From: Eriocheir sinensis
Taxonomy: Eukaryota; Arthropoda; Malacostraca; Decapoda; Varunidae
DNA: 64,000 nt
NCBI RefSeq assembly: GCF_024679095.1
Contig: NC_066535.1
Span: 4,546,274-4,610,273 of the forward strand
Direction of reading: 5' to 3'
The notes under the pieces were generated by a model that was not told the origin of the DNA, ran no database searches, and saw only the letters and a list, made by a program, of their open reading frames with translations. The position numbers and the translations under genes were made by a program. This document shows, piece after piece, positions 52,991 to 64,000 of this stretch; within the stretch, counting starts at the first letter, position 1; every line of letters starts with the position of its first letter.

Positions 52991-54444
52991 GGTGTTTAAA
53001 TTTTGGTGTGGTGTTGATGTTTTGGTGTTGAGTTGGTGTTGAGAAATGGTGATGCCTCCTTATGATACCCTTTAGGACTTAATGGGGACGGTGTTTGGGA
53101 GTTTCTATATAGCTAAAAGGATTATTTATATATATGGAATAGATGAATACCCATTAAATTTATTGTAATAGTGTTGTAGTAGTCATATAAGAGTGGTAGC
53201 TAGGTCTTAGCGGCTGGGGATCATCGTGCATCAGTCACCCCAGACGACCACAGTATTACCAGATTGTTGTACTCAAAATATTTATCCTACCAACTCACGC
53301 TAATTACGATATTCAATCCAACTTATCATCGGAAACTTTATTGGTGGAATATTTGTACGCGAGCGGAAATGATAAACTGACGGTCCTGAGGGTGTGTCGA
53401 TTCTCGCCTTTCGGATTGATCATCACACATCTGGCGAAGTCGGTGTTGCGAGAAATACCTCCTTCAAGAAATAAGTCACTCTGATGTCCACTACGCATGT
53501 GCACTTAGGAATGCACACCAAGAAAACACATTAAATTGCCTGGTTTTGTTCTAGTTTGTCCTCCTGTGATCTTTGTAATGGTTGATATTATCTGCAAGAA
53601 AACAACACACCAGAATACACAAGCAGGAACTGAGTGGCCATCAACGTGGTTAATTCTTTCTAAAATGTGCCCTATTCGTTTGTTTTTAAGCCTTTCCTTG
53701 ATTCAAAGTGTTTCTCTGATGTCTGTGCCATGTAATGAAACCAAAACAGGAGAATTAAACGATACCAGTGAGGTAAATATAGAAACAGTAAGCAAGTTTA
53801 ACCTCTTTCTGCGAGTTATTTTGCGACCGCGAGCTGATTCCTACTACAGCGGCGCCGACAAGTGCCTGGGCCTGGCACTGCACTGGCCCGCCATCTATTG
53901 ACCGTCGCCGGCACCACGCCTGGCACCAACACCTCAAACAGAATTTCTCACGCGGTGCATGTGTCGGACAGATACAGAGATATTTTTATAAGGAAATATT
54001 GGGAATGTAAATGCGGTCCTTCACGTTATTTGTCTTCCTCAGCCCAAGCCTCCCGCGGGCCACGGCTGGCTCTCCCCTTGGCGGCGCTGGCAGCCGCTCT
54101 GCGCCGGCTCACTCCAGCCGCTGATGGGAAAAGCAGGTTGCCGTTCCTTTAATCTTGTTCCGTGAATGAGTGGGACTGACGCGTCTCGCTGCCGCCTCAA
54201 AACAATATTCGTGTGGCGAGGAAGCGCCATGACCGGTTCTGGCCGCCGTGGAGGGCCAGGCGAGGGCTAGGTAAGCGCGGCTAGAAGGGCATCCGGCGAG
54301 CCGCGGGGCCTCCCCTCACCCACATTGTGTGCCATTGATCGCGGCTGCAGTAGTGTCCCCTCGGTCAGTGCGAGCGGTGACAGTGACAGTGTAGTGAGGC
54401 AGTGATGGCAGTGTGTTGTGCATGGCAGTGATGATTATGGTGGC
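52991..54444. promoter_or_regulatory. Shared upstream region of MED20 (-) and brp (+)
   Basis: 1.45 kb between the start codons of two divergent genes. The MED20 side (52991-53500) is AT-rich single-copy DNA. The brp side (54020-54444) is GC-rich with many CpG. No TATA box at a useful distance was found on either side. A TCAGT initiator-like sequence at 54365-54369 is a candidate brp start site. Promoter function is inferred from arrangement. Confidence 0.5.
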
Positions 54445-54529
54445 ATGTCTCGTGACGTGTATGGTGGAGGTGGTGGGGGAGGCGGGGTGCCGAGCAGCCG
54501 GTCGCCCCGGCCCCAGCGTCGCGACCTGA
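54422..54529 (+). other. Upstream open frame overlapping the brp start
   Basis: ATG at 54422 (context GTGCATGG: G at -3 and +4) opens a 35-codon frame, with two further ATGs in the same frame at 54431 and 54437, that runs past the brp ATG and stops at 54527-54529 in another frame. If this region is in the mRNA, scanning ribosomes meet three ATGs before the brp start. Confidence 0.5.
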
Positions 54530-55263
54530 ACTCCGACCCTTACTACCTGGACCAGGGCGGCCACCACCGCGCCCACAGCCCACAGCCGTCAGCAGCCGCG
54601 CGCCGCAGCCGCTCCGCCACCCGCGCCGCCTCCCCGACCCTGGCGTTGGACCACGGCGGGCCATACATGGACCCCCACGCCACCATGGAAGCGGACCGCC
54701 GCAGCGGATCTGCACCAGGTACCCACCACCGCAGCCGCAGCCAGAACAGAAGTAACGTGGGCCGCAACTACCACTCTTTGGACCGTGAGGTGCACGACCG
54801 CGAGTTTATGCCCATCCGCGACCCCCGCGACCGCAGCATGGAACGCGGGGGCGCCATGGACCTCCACGGGGTGCAGGGGGGCCACATGACCCGCCGTGAC
54901 CGCTCGCTTGACCGGGGCCCCATGCTCGAGGACGACCTGTACCGGGACCACCACTCAATGGGCCGGTCGCGGGCCAGCCCCAACCCTGACCTGGGGGGGC
55001 GCCATGGCCAGGCCGGGCTGGGCAGCATGACCCGCGACTCGTACTTCTCCGAGGTACAGATGCACAATACTGACCTCCAAAAAGAACTCGGAAACCTAAA
55101 AAAAGAACTAGAACTGACCAACCAGAAACTAGGCTCGTCGATGCACTCGATAAAGACCTTCTGGTCTCCCGAACTAAAGAAGGAGCGGGCCCTCAGGAAG
55201 GAGGAGAGTGCCAAGTACTCTCTCATCAACGACCAGCTGAAGCTCCTCAACTCCGAGAACCAG
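54445..55263 (+). CDS. brp: Bruchpilot / ELKS / ERC (CAST), N-terminal coding exon
   Basis: 273 codons in frame, ending CTCCGAGAACCAG before donor GTAAGC in phase 0. Start: an in-frame TGA at 54403-54405 precedes ATG 54445, so this is the first in-frame ATG. Residues 1-~200 are a disordered Gly-, Ser-, Arg- and His-rich segment with RSRS motifs and the conserved HDREFMPIRDPRDRS at about 117. Coiled coil begins near residue 203 (NTDLQKELGNLKKELELTN), followed by the family signature SSMHSIKTFWSPELKKER at about 231-248. Arthropod Bruchpilot has nearly the same order and wording. The protein scaffolds presynaptic active zones and clusters calcium channels and vesicles (family knowledge). The remaining exons, which carry most of the coiled coil, were not seen in the window. 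Confidence 0.93.
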
Positions 55264-56243
55264 GTAAGCACCGCCCCTCGCTCCCCGGCATGCCGCCCTT
55301 GTTGTTGTAGTTAGCAAGAAATTGCCCGCCATCTCCCCCCGCCATGTCGAGTGACACGGCACAGGTAATGTCAAGTACATTTTTTATTCATTATTTCCTG
55401 TGTTCATGCACGCCGGCAGCGAGCACCGCGCCGCCGGCGGGACGCTGGCCAAGCACCGCTTGCTGACGTAATACGCGTCCATGCGTCAGCAACGGGATTA
55501 GAGAAAGGTTTCATAGTAGCTTCCATTTAAGAATCTTTTACCCTCTCCAACTTCATTCTTACTTTTTAGTATTAATCATTGCCCTGACGGGCATCCCAGC
55601 CATCGCCATCACTGCAGTAATCGCTCATTACCCCTCTCCGCTGCATCATCAACGCGGCCACTGCCGTCGTGTTCCCGTAAAGTCGACAAAAACGAGCCAG
55701 GGGGGGCACATTAGGGCGCCCGCCAGCCGCACATGACATGACCAGCGTACTCGGGGGCCACTTGGCGCACGTGAGTCTCGGAAAAAAAAGTGTAGTAGAG
55801 TTGGCACCCCCGCGCCTGCGCGTAGTGGCAGGCGGGGAGCATTTCCTCACAATTATCAAATATCAACATGAGGTGGCGATGAGGGCAGGCATACGTCATC
55901 ACTTATCGAGGATCTGACTTGTTGGACCACAAGGGTCGCGGCGTCGTTTGTCAAGATTAAGTTAACGGAAAGCAATATCATCTGTGAGTGCTGGCCGGCG
56001 AGCCAGCTGGCACCAGGCAGCGACGCCCCATCCTGGTACCTCCCTACTGCGCCATCGGGCGAATGCGTGCATTTTTGCCTGGACTCATGAATGGAGGATG
56101 CTGGGACACTACAATGAAGACGAGGAGCGGCACAAAGAAGCGGGGCAGGGCGTTGCACAATATTGCTCGCAGCATGAGGAAGGAAACCCAGAATTCACAC
56201 CAAATGCAGCTTTGGGCTCTCATGGGAAATCCTTAAAAAAAAT

Positions 56244-56274
<31 letters not shown>

Positions 56275-56643
56275 TAGAACGATTTTGGGTGGGCGGGGAG
56301 GGAAAGCTTCAGGAAGTGTGACTGCTTCTGTTTTTCATCCTTGTACCTCTCCTTCACTGTGGGCTGAGAGCTGATCATCAACCACAGTAAGCCATGGTGT
56401 GCCGCGGCTGCTCGGCGTTAGGGGCACCCTGGGGAGGCACATGGCCGGGGGGATGCTGGGAGGGGGAGGCGGGGCAGGGCGGGGCGGGGCGGGGCGGGTT
56501 ACGCAGGGAGGAGGTAGGCCGAGGCAGGTGTCGCAGGGCTCGGTAATCAAATAACCAAACCCTCGTGACGTGGGTTGCCAATGCCTCGGCGGGGAACTCA
56601 AAGTCTGCCACGCAACACCACAGTCCTTGAGAGCGAGCGATGT

Positions 56644-56676
<33 letters not shown>

Positions 56677-57531
56677 GTTTTCTCACTTGTGCATACCGAA
56701 GTCATGCCGTAACCCTCAAGGAACTACGTAAGACAGCTCATACTTCACTGTCCCATCAACTCCCCCTCCTCCTCCTCTCCTCCTCCTCCTCCTCCTCCTC
56801 CTCCTCCTCTCCCCCTCCTCCTTCTGCTCCTTATCCTCCTCCTCCTCCTCCCTCACCCCCGACAGAGCTCTCAAGAAGTCTGGGCAGCTAAGTGATGCCC
56901 GGAGCCTTCCCTGGAGACAAGTGGGTGAGGGGAAGGTGCGGGGGACTCTTGAGGCGAGGGCTATAACGATGAGGGCATGAAGGACCGGTGCCAATAGAAG
57001 TGGGTATATGTACGAGCTCGGAGCCTTTTAGTTGGTGTTCTCGTTCCTGCGTTGTTTGGGGGTCGGCTATTTCAGGTACAGGAGGTGGTGTTGGTTGGTG
57101 ATGTTTTGGTCGGGTATTTCAGGTACAAGGGTGGTAATGATGGTGGTGGTGGTGATAATTATGATGTTAGCAATGATGATGATGATATTGATGGTTATGT
57201 AAGAAGGAAATGGCGTTTTTCTTTTTAGTTGGTAATAATATTCTTTTTGCTCGATATGCCCTTGAAGATTGGTAGATATACGTGATGATTTTGTTCACAT
57301 CTTTCGCCTTCGTATTTCTCTTCTTGGTCACTTTTGATTAGCTTTTGCAATAACATTTTCAGGTGCTTCTATTGAGAGCCATCCAACGCATCTATTTCTA
57401 TTTTATTTCTTTGCTCATTTTCGTCCATAATTACTTTCTTTAAATTCTCTTTCACTACTTGTCATTGGGGGCTTAGGAAGTAAAGATAAACTATTTGTGG
57501 GTGGGTGGGTGTGACTGTGTGTGTGTGTGAC

Positions 57532-57562
<31 letters not shown>

Positions 57563-57683
57563 GCAGGTGTGAAGCCGTACAGGTTTGTCTTATCTGGTTC
57601 CTCCGCGGCTGACACATATGTCTGGGGTGAGGTGTGTATATAGGACTCCACACCAGACTGCTTATGTAAGAGTCGGAGAAAAC

Positions 57684-57732
<49 letters not shown>

Positions 57733-58494
57733 GGAGTTTATCTCTACTTCTTAAACTCTTTTTGGCAAGTAGCGAAAGAAAATACAGAAAATAAATTTGA
57801 ATGAACAAAATATGAACAAAAATCTGAAAAATAAATACCTACGTTGGATGTCTTTGGGGGGAAGCACTCGAAAATGTACTAATCGCGAAGGATAAACAAA
57901 ATGGTAAAAAAGAGGAGAAATATATACGAAGATAAAGGGGTGAGGAAAATCATTAAACACACACACACACACACACACACACGTATACTTCTTCGTCAGT
58001 GTATTATTGACTGGACGAGAGCCGTGCGTCATCAAAACAGGAACGTGAGAATAGCTAATCGAATTGCATAGCGTAATGTGTATTGCTAAGAGATTCTGTT
58101 CTTGCTTGCGTTCTTTTAAGAGAATGGGCGATGATTGTAAACTTCGATTTGTTTAAAAGGATGCGCATAAAAGTTTGATTTTGTTTTCGTAGTAATTTAT
58201 TGAACGAACTCATGAAACTATAAGTACTGACTATTTACATCTTTAATTCACTTTCTCATTTGTTTAATTATGTATACTTTAGCTTTACCTTGCTATCTAG
58301 AGCAGGGTTTCTTGGGTATTGGTGCTCCCTGGTGCCGAACGTAATGAAATGCTTCGCTGGTATTGTTCTCATATTCAATCTTAAGCATTTCTTTTACAAA
58401 TATCTTTAACTCTGAATGTAAATATAATGGAAGCCTCTATTATCTACATAAATCAATAATGCCTCAACATACATAACATACTTTCCCCAGGAGA

Positions 58495-58672
58495 ATACTT
58501 GACCACCGGGTGAGCATTGGCCAAGCAAGAGTCATAAATCACGGCAGTCACTATAAATAAAATTAGTCTGCGGCATTAACAGGCTGGGGCCGTGGAAAAG
58601 GTCCCTCAAGACACCCTACCGGAGCTACAGGCAGCACCAAAAAAAATATAAATAAATAAATAAAAAAAAAAG
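58495..58672 (+). mobile_element. SINE family 1, 5'-truncated copy
   Basis: Lacks the tRNA-like head. It starts inside the body (GGCCAAGCAAGAGTCATAAA), carries AACAGGCTGGGGCCG and ends GGCAGCACC followed by an A-rich tail with AAAT repeats. It lies in the region downstream of the brp exon. Confidence 0.75.
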
Positions 58673-59504
58673 GAAGGCCCTGTATATTAATTCATTTTTT
58701 CCCCTGGCTTATACTGAATGTGAGTGTGACCTGCCACGGGAACATCAAACACCCCTACCTCTCTATCATTCCTTCCCTGTCACTACCACATTTAACCTTT
58801 TCCACCTAGACTTTGCCCGAATTTTTCACCGGATCAGCACCTCAGTTCGCCTGTTTGAAATGCCTCTCATAGAAGTTGCTGGGATTTTCTTGGACAGTTT
58901 TGTGATCCTAGTGATTGTTTTACACGGCCGGCACCTTAAGCAGAAAAAAAATCACCCATCAAAAAACGGATAAACTTCACTGCGGCCTTTGAAAATAGTC
59001 GTAATAGAAGCCATTTACGTTTAAAAATGACGTAATATCTCCTTGACGTACAGAAATCTAATTAACATACGACATACGAGTGAATTGAGGTTACTTATAC
59101 GTTTAAGAAAATGGACCTGGCGAACACTCCTCGGCCGATATTTTCAAACATTTCGGTCATACACACCCACATTAAATAAGGCTTTCGTAGAGGTTATCTC
59201 AGTATTATAGGTAGTTTTATGAGCATATTGATAGTTTAAGTCTTCTGCTGCACCATGAACGCGAAGAGTATTCAGAAGAACCCGGCTAATCTCCTTTGCG
59301 ACCTTTGGAAATTGATGTGAGATCCCAAAACGACTAAGAATACAGGCGTCGGATTCGTATTTTCAAACGCTTCGGGCTCTTGTTACGATAATTTTTTGAT
59401 GGCTATAGAAAAGATGTGTCGGGTTCTGAAAGAGTGCTCCTCCTGTTCATGGCGTAGAAATCTCACAAAACTACCGCCAGAGATCAGCAAACACCCATGG
59501 AAAT

Positions 59505-59690
59505 CCTTACAACTTCTACGAGGGCCTCAGTAAATAGATGTATATACTAAAGCGTCGAAACGTTTGAGATCATTGGGCCCACGTATTCTTCTTATCTTCT
59601 ATCCTTACAACTTCTACGAGGGCCTCAGTAAATAGATGTATATACTAAAGCGTCGAAACGTTTGAGATCATTGGGCTCACGTATTCTTCA
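59505..59690 (+). repeat. Near-perfect ~88-bp tandem duplication
   Basis: ATCCTTACAACTTCTACGAG through GCCCACGTATTCTTC at 59505-59592 recurs at about 59601-59690 with one or two changes (GGGCCC to GGGCTC). It covers the end of a dispersed-family copy, so it arose after that copy inserted. Confidence 0.9.
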
Positions 59691-59987
59691 ACATTTCGGC
59701 ACCAAAACACACACACACATTTGACTAGACTTTCATCGGAGTTTGGGGCATTTCCAGGGGTACTTTTATAACCCTTGTGATAGTCTGACCATTCTTCTGT
59801 ACCGTGAACTTCAAAGAACACTCATGAGAACCAGATTAGTTTTCATTTTGGCTTTCGGAAATTGTTGGTGTGAGGAGCGGAAGTGTCTGAAAGTATGGGC
59901 CCTTAAGTCTATCGTGTATGCATCAACACTAATGAACTCAGGACGCTGAGATACACAAACAGGAAGGAACAACTTGGGTACCTAATG

Positions 59988-60039
<52 letters not shown>

Positions 60040-60110
60040 GGGGGTATAAGAGGCCTAGGCGTGGTTGTCATCATTCCCTCGAGGCTGTTATCTGTTCTCA
60101 CACGCCAGCT

Positions 60111-60153
<43 letters not shown>

Positions 60154-60444
60154 TCTGTGGTGGGCACGGCATTTTTAGTCACCCCGTCTGTCTTCTCTCA
60201 CTGTCTGCCTCCCCTCCCTCCTTCTCTCCCCTCCCTCTCTCCTTCTCTCCCCTCCCTCTCTCCTTCTCTCCCCTCTCTCCCTCCCTCCTTCCCTCCACTA
60301 GAGAGAGTCGTGTTACAAACAAACAATCGCCAAGGAAAAGATACCATCGTTCGCAATAGCAATAAACACATAGATATATAGTAAGAGAGAGAAAGAGAGA
60401 GAGAGACGTTATTTTCACCGTGTTGTTCCCTGTATCCGCTGTAG

Positions 60445-60507
<63 letters not shown>

Positions 60508-60647
60508 TTTCTAAGTTGCCTCACATGAGTAAAAGAAAAAAAAGAAAGAGCGCCATTGGTTATGTCATGGGCAGCTTTTAGGATGGCGACGCACACACAC
60601 ACACACACACACACGCACATACTTTCCTTGCACTTCCCGATTCTCTC

Positions 60648-60698
<51 letters not shown>

Positions 60699-60761
60699 GA
60701 CGTGGGCGGAGGAAGGAGGTTTGGCCGCCACCTGTTAGGGAGGGAAGAGAGATGTGAGGCC

Positions 60762-60821
<60 letters not shown>

Positions 60822-60868
60822 GGGGAGGAGCTGATGTAATTATGGCTGCTACTATGGTGCTATTTATT

Positions 60869-60903
<35 letters not shown>

Positions 60904-61156
60904 GTTGTGTAACGCAGCTCATCGATAGTTCAACTCACTTATAAATTTATCCTATACCTCTTCATTTTTATTCCTCCATATATTTCTCCTACTTTCTTCT
61001 TTTATTTCTTGCCTTGTATCCACTTCTCCATTTTATATTCTACCACTTTACCTGTTATATTTCTCCTCCTCCTCCTCCTCCTCCTCCTCTTCTCTCTTCT
61101 ACTATACCTCCTCTTCATCCTCGCCCTCGACTTCCCTATCCACCTCCACTCGTTGC

Positions 61157-61223
<67 letters not shown>

Positions 61224-61409
61224 GGCGAAGGTTCCACCACTGCTCCAAAGACTATTGACTTATCGATCTACGCCTCCCCTCCGTCTCTCTCTCCCCTCTT
61301 TCTCTCCCTCTCTTTACCCTCCCTCTTCCCCTCTCCCTCTCCCTCTCTCCCTCTCTCTGTGAACCGCCCCTTTCTCCCGTCGAGCAGGCCTCCAAGTCCT
61401 CCAACCTTA

Positions 61410-61474
<65 letters not shown>

Positions 61475-61547
61475 GCCTTTCTGTATATCTCTTTTCTTAC
61501 TCTATTTCTTTTCCTTTTCTATTTTATCTTGCTTCTATGTCGCTTTG

Positions 61548-61618
<71 letters not shown>

Positions 61619-61673
61619 CACAAGCATAAATACGGTCGTTACCCTGTTTCTTATCTGTTTCGCTTCCTGTATT

Positions 61674-61730
<57 letters not shown>

Positions 61731-62220
61731 CCCCATTCGTCTACATTACCCAATCTGAGCTTACTCGCTTACTTTTTCTCATCTCTAGTTTTCCTTGTAA
61801 TTATAGAGAAATGGATACGGAAGGGACGGAGGAGGAAGTATGAATGAATGGGAGGGAAGGAGGAAGGAGGAGAAGGAAGGCGAGATTGAGAGCGGAGGTG
61901 ATTACAGGGAGGAGAGAACGGGGGAGGGAGAGAAAGAAGGGTGAAGGGTAGTAAAGGGGGAGAGTGGGGGGGTTACAGACTTTAGAAGCAGGTGGAGAGT
62001 GGAGGAAAGGAGGGAGAAGAAGGAGGAGGAGGAGACGGGATAACGAGGAGAGGGGGGAGGGGGAGGTGTCGTTACTTCCACAATATTGACTGCTTAAGTG
62101 ATCTTTCCAGTGGTGGAGGAAGAAGAGGAAGAAGAGGAGGAGTAGGAAGGAAGGGGATATTGTTGATGGAGGAGGAGGAGGAGGAGGAGGAGGAAGAAAA
62201 AATGGCAGTCTGGTTTTAAG

Positions 62221-62262
<42 letters not shown>

Positions 62263-62974
62263 GAGGTAATCACACATACACAATCTCTTTGATTCACACA
62301 CGATAGTACACACCAGCACTACAAAGGCCTATATGTTTTCTGTTGTTGTTTTTGTGAGTTTTCATTTCGGTAACTTAATTAAAAACGTGACTCAGGTTCG
62401 GGGCTTCACTTTATGTTTCGAGCAGCGGCGGGTCTTGTTATGAGAGAGCGAGAGTGAGAGAATGAGAGCACAGTAGACACAAGGGGATCAAGTCTTGCCT
62501 GATGACTTTAGAGGGAAGGAATATGGAAAAGGAAGGAAACAAGAGGCATACTAACTTTAAACAACACAAGCAACGATATCAGAAGCATAATATGTGTGGT
62601 TGATCGACTCAAGTTTCAGTCCGAAGCATTATCGAACCACGGGTCACTCACTCACTTTCTCCCTCCTTCCTCTCTTTCACTCCCTGCCATCTTGTCACTC
62701 TGAAAGTTTGGTGTGAGTGCGCGCGTTTCAGTGTTCAGTCCAGTACCAGACGAAGGGAAGGACACCACGGAAAGGTTTGTGATTTTGTTGATTGTATTAG
62801 ACTTAAGATATTGTGTGTGGGGAGGGGAGGGGAAGGTGTGTGTGGGGTTTGTTCTTTAGTGTTTATTTGCATTAGACTTGGGATATTTTGTGTGGGGGTG
62901 TGGGGGGGAGGGAGGGAGAGGTGTAATCAGCGTTTTTATCAAAGTTGTCATCGGTATACGTGAAAAGGTTAAGG

Positions 62975-63021
<47 letters not shown>

Positions 63022-64000
63022 TAATAGGCATTCTCTAAGTCTTATAATTTCTGGCAGTGTATGTAATTCTTTTCTTTTTCCTTATTTTTCTTCCTTCTTT
63101 CTTCTCTTTGTCCTACTTTTTCTTGTTAGTGTAAAATGCATTCTCTGTCTTAATAATTTCTGATATGTTACTTTAATGATAGGTATTCTCTTAGTAGGTA
63201 ATGATTTCTGATAGGTTGCTTCTATCAGCTCTGACTGTGACTGCGGGCTTCAGGAAAGGGCAGGAGCTGAATAGGTAATTACATGGATCGATAGTTAGGT
63301 TGGTAGGTAGACAGGCAGGCAGACAGGTGGATAGATAAGTAGGTAGGTAGATTGACAGACAAATTAGCAGATCAATGACTGGAGAGAAAGAGGAAGAGAG
63401 GAGAGGAGAGAGAGGAAGGAAATAGAAGAGGATGGAAGGCGAGGGTGAAGGTGATTACGGGGAGAGAGAGAGAGAGGATAGAGAAGTAAAGGGAGGGAGG
63501 AAGGGAAGGGGAGTAAGGGGAGGGTACTAAGGCAGGTGGGGAGCGAAAGAAGGAAGAGAGAAGGGGGATAGTAACGATTACTTAAGTGATCTATCAAGTT
63601 AGTTAAAAGGACAGATAGATAATTTATCCAAAGGTACTGCAGACATGGAAATACGAGCAGATGGAAATGAAAAAAAAGTAAAACCCAAAGTCTGTACATA
63701 GCATAAGACTCAATAGTTCCGAAGAAATATCACCTCTGTTTTGGAAGTGGTGGTGCCGGAAGGAGGGAGGGAGAGGAGAGAGGAGGGAGGGAGGGAGGAA
63801 GGAAGGGGAAAGAGGGAAACAATGGCTGGCTGTCTGGTGCAGAGTTTACTACAGCTAGAAGCGGCCTCTACACATAGGGAGGGGAGAGGGGGGTGGGGGG
63901 TGATTGAGCGAAGGTGATGGGGGCTCGGGGTAAGAACAGAGAATCGTGTCCCATAACTTAGAATTACGTCACAAATTGATTAATATGTTTAGTATGTTGT

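Larger units (their letters stand above)
55264..64000 (+). other. brp: Presumed brp intron, no further exon found
   Basis: Starts at the brp donor. 55264-56240 is single-copy and moderately GC-rich. Then come (TG)n 56250-56274 and 56643-56671, (TCC)n 56763-56812, (TG)n 57516-57560, (CA)n 57686-57731 and 57957-57981, a SINE fragment, three dispersed-family copies 59130-59905, (GA)n 59993-60035, (CT)n 60115-60150, (CA)n 60446-60502 and 60591-60613, (CT)n 60649-60694, (GA)n 60763-60817, (CTA)n 60869-60903, (CTC)n 61063-61090, (CT)n 61160-61220, 61412-61471, 61552-61614 and 61677-61725, (GGA)n 62166-62195, (CA)n 62223-62261 and (TG)n 62978-63019. 58060-58490 and 62340-62780 show nothing recognisable. 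Confidence 0.55.

Noticed and set aside
53536..53901. 121-codon plus-strand frame in the MED20-brp interval
   Set aside because: No family resemblance and no repeat of the frame elsewhere. It lies in a presumed promoter region, and its length is compatible with chance.
54418..54444. GTG start for brp nine codons upstream
   Set aside because: A eukaryotic ATG at 54445 is in frame, and an in-frame TGA lies at 54403.
62640..62800. Possible promoter and 5' exon (TTTCAGTGTTCAGTCCAG, later GGAAAGGTTTGTG)
   Set aside because: Initiator-like and donor-like strings only, without coding sequence. It could be an alternative brp first exon, but nothing firm supports it.
55264..64000. Further brp exons
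   Set aside because: I looked for the continuation of the coiled coil after NSENQ with an acceptor in phase 0 and found none that could be supported.

Overview
The window looks like nuclear DNA of a decapod crustacean, possibly a crab or shrimp. This is inferred from arthropod-type split genes, tRNA-headed SINEs, decayed non-LTR retrotransposon tails and small inverted-repeat transposons, all set in an extreme density of (GA)n, (CA)n, (GGA)n and other simple repeats. Nothing bacterial is visible. Most long open frames here are translations of simple repeats and are not genes.

Layout. At 1-13.2 kb there is a segmental duplication. Two copies of one single-exon gene (425-1873 and 8904-10340, both minus strand) share a TATA box and initiator at the same spacing, and share blocks of flanking sequence. 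I do not recognise the protein family. At 13.2-53.0 kb lies one minus-strand gene rebuilt exon by exon: Mediator subunit 20 (MED20), six coding exons, 215 codons spread over about 39.8 kb. All exon junctions are in phase, and the first coding exon carries only 14 coding bases. Its introns hold nearly all the repeats of the window: minisatellites, SINEs, LINE tails, three hAT-like elements with target-site duplications, and Harbinger-like elements. At 54.4 kb a second gene starts on the plus strand, head to head with MED20. It is the N-terminal coding exon of bruchpilot/ELKS (brp), 273 codons ending at a clean splice donor at 55263. No further brp exon was found up to 64 kb, so 55.3-64 kb is read as its first intron downstream of that exon.

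MED20 is a general transcription co-factor (Mediator head module) and brp is an active-zone scaffold of synapses. They share about 1.45 kb of upstream DNA, but nothing in the sequence shows that their functions are linked. The observations most worth following are the unrecognised paralog pair, whose divergence is concentrated in the C-terminus, the tiny first exon of MED20, the repeat arrays that copy MED20 splice-site sequence, and four structurally defined transposons with intact target-site duplications.
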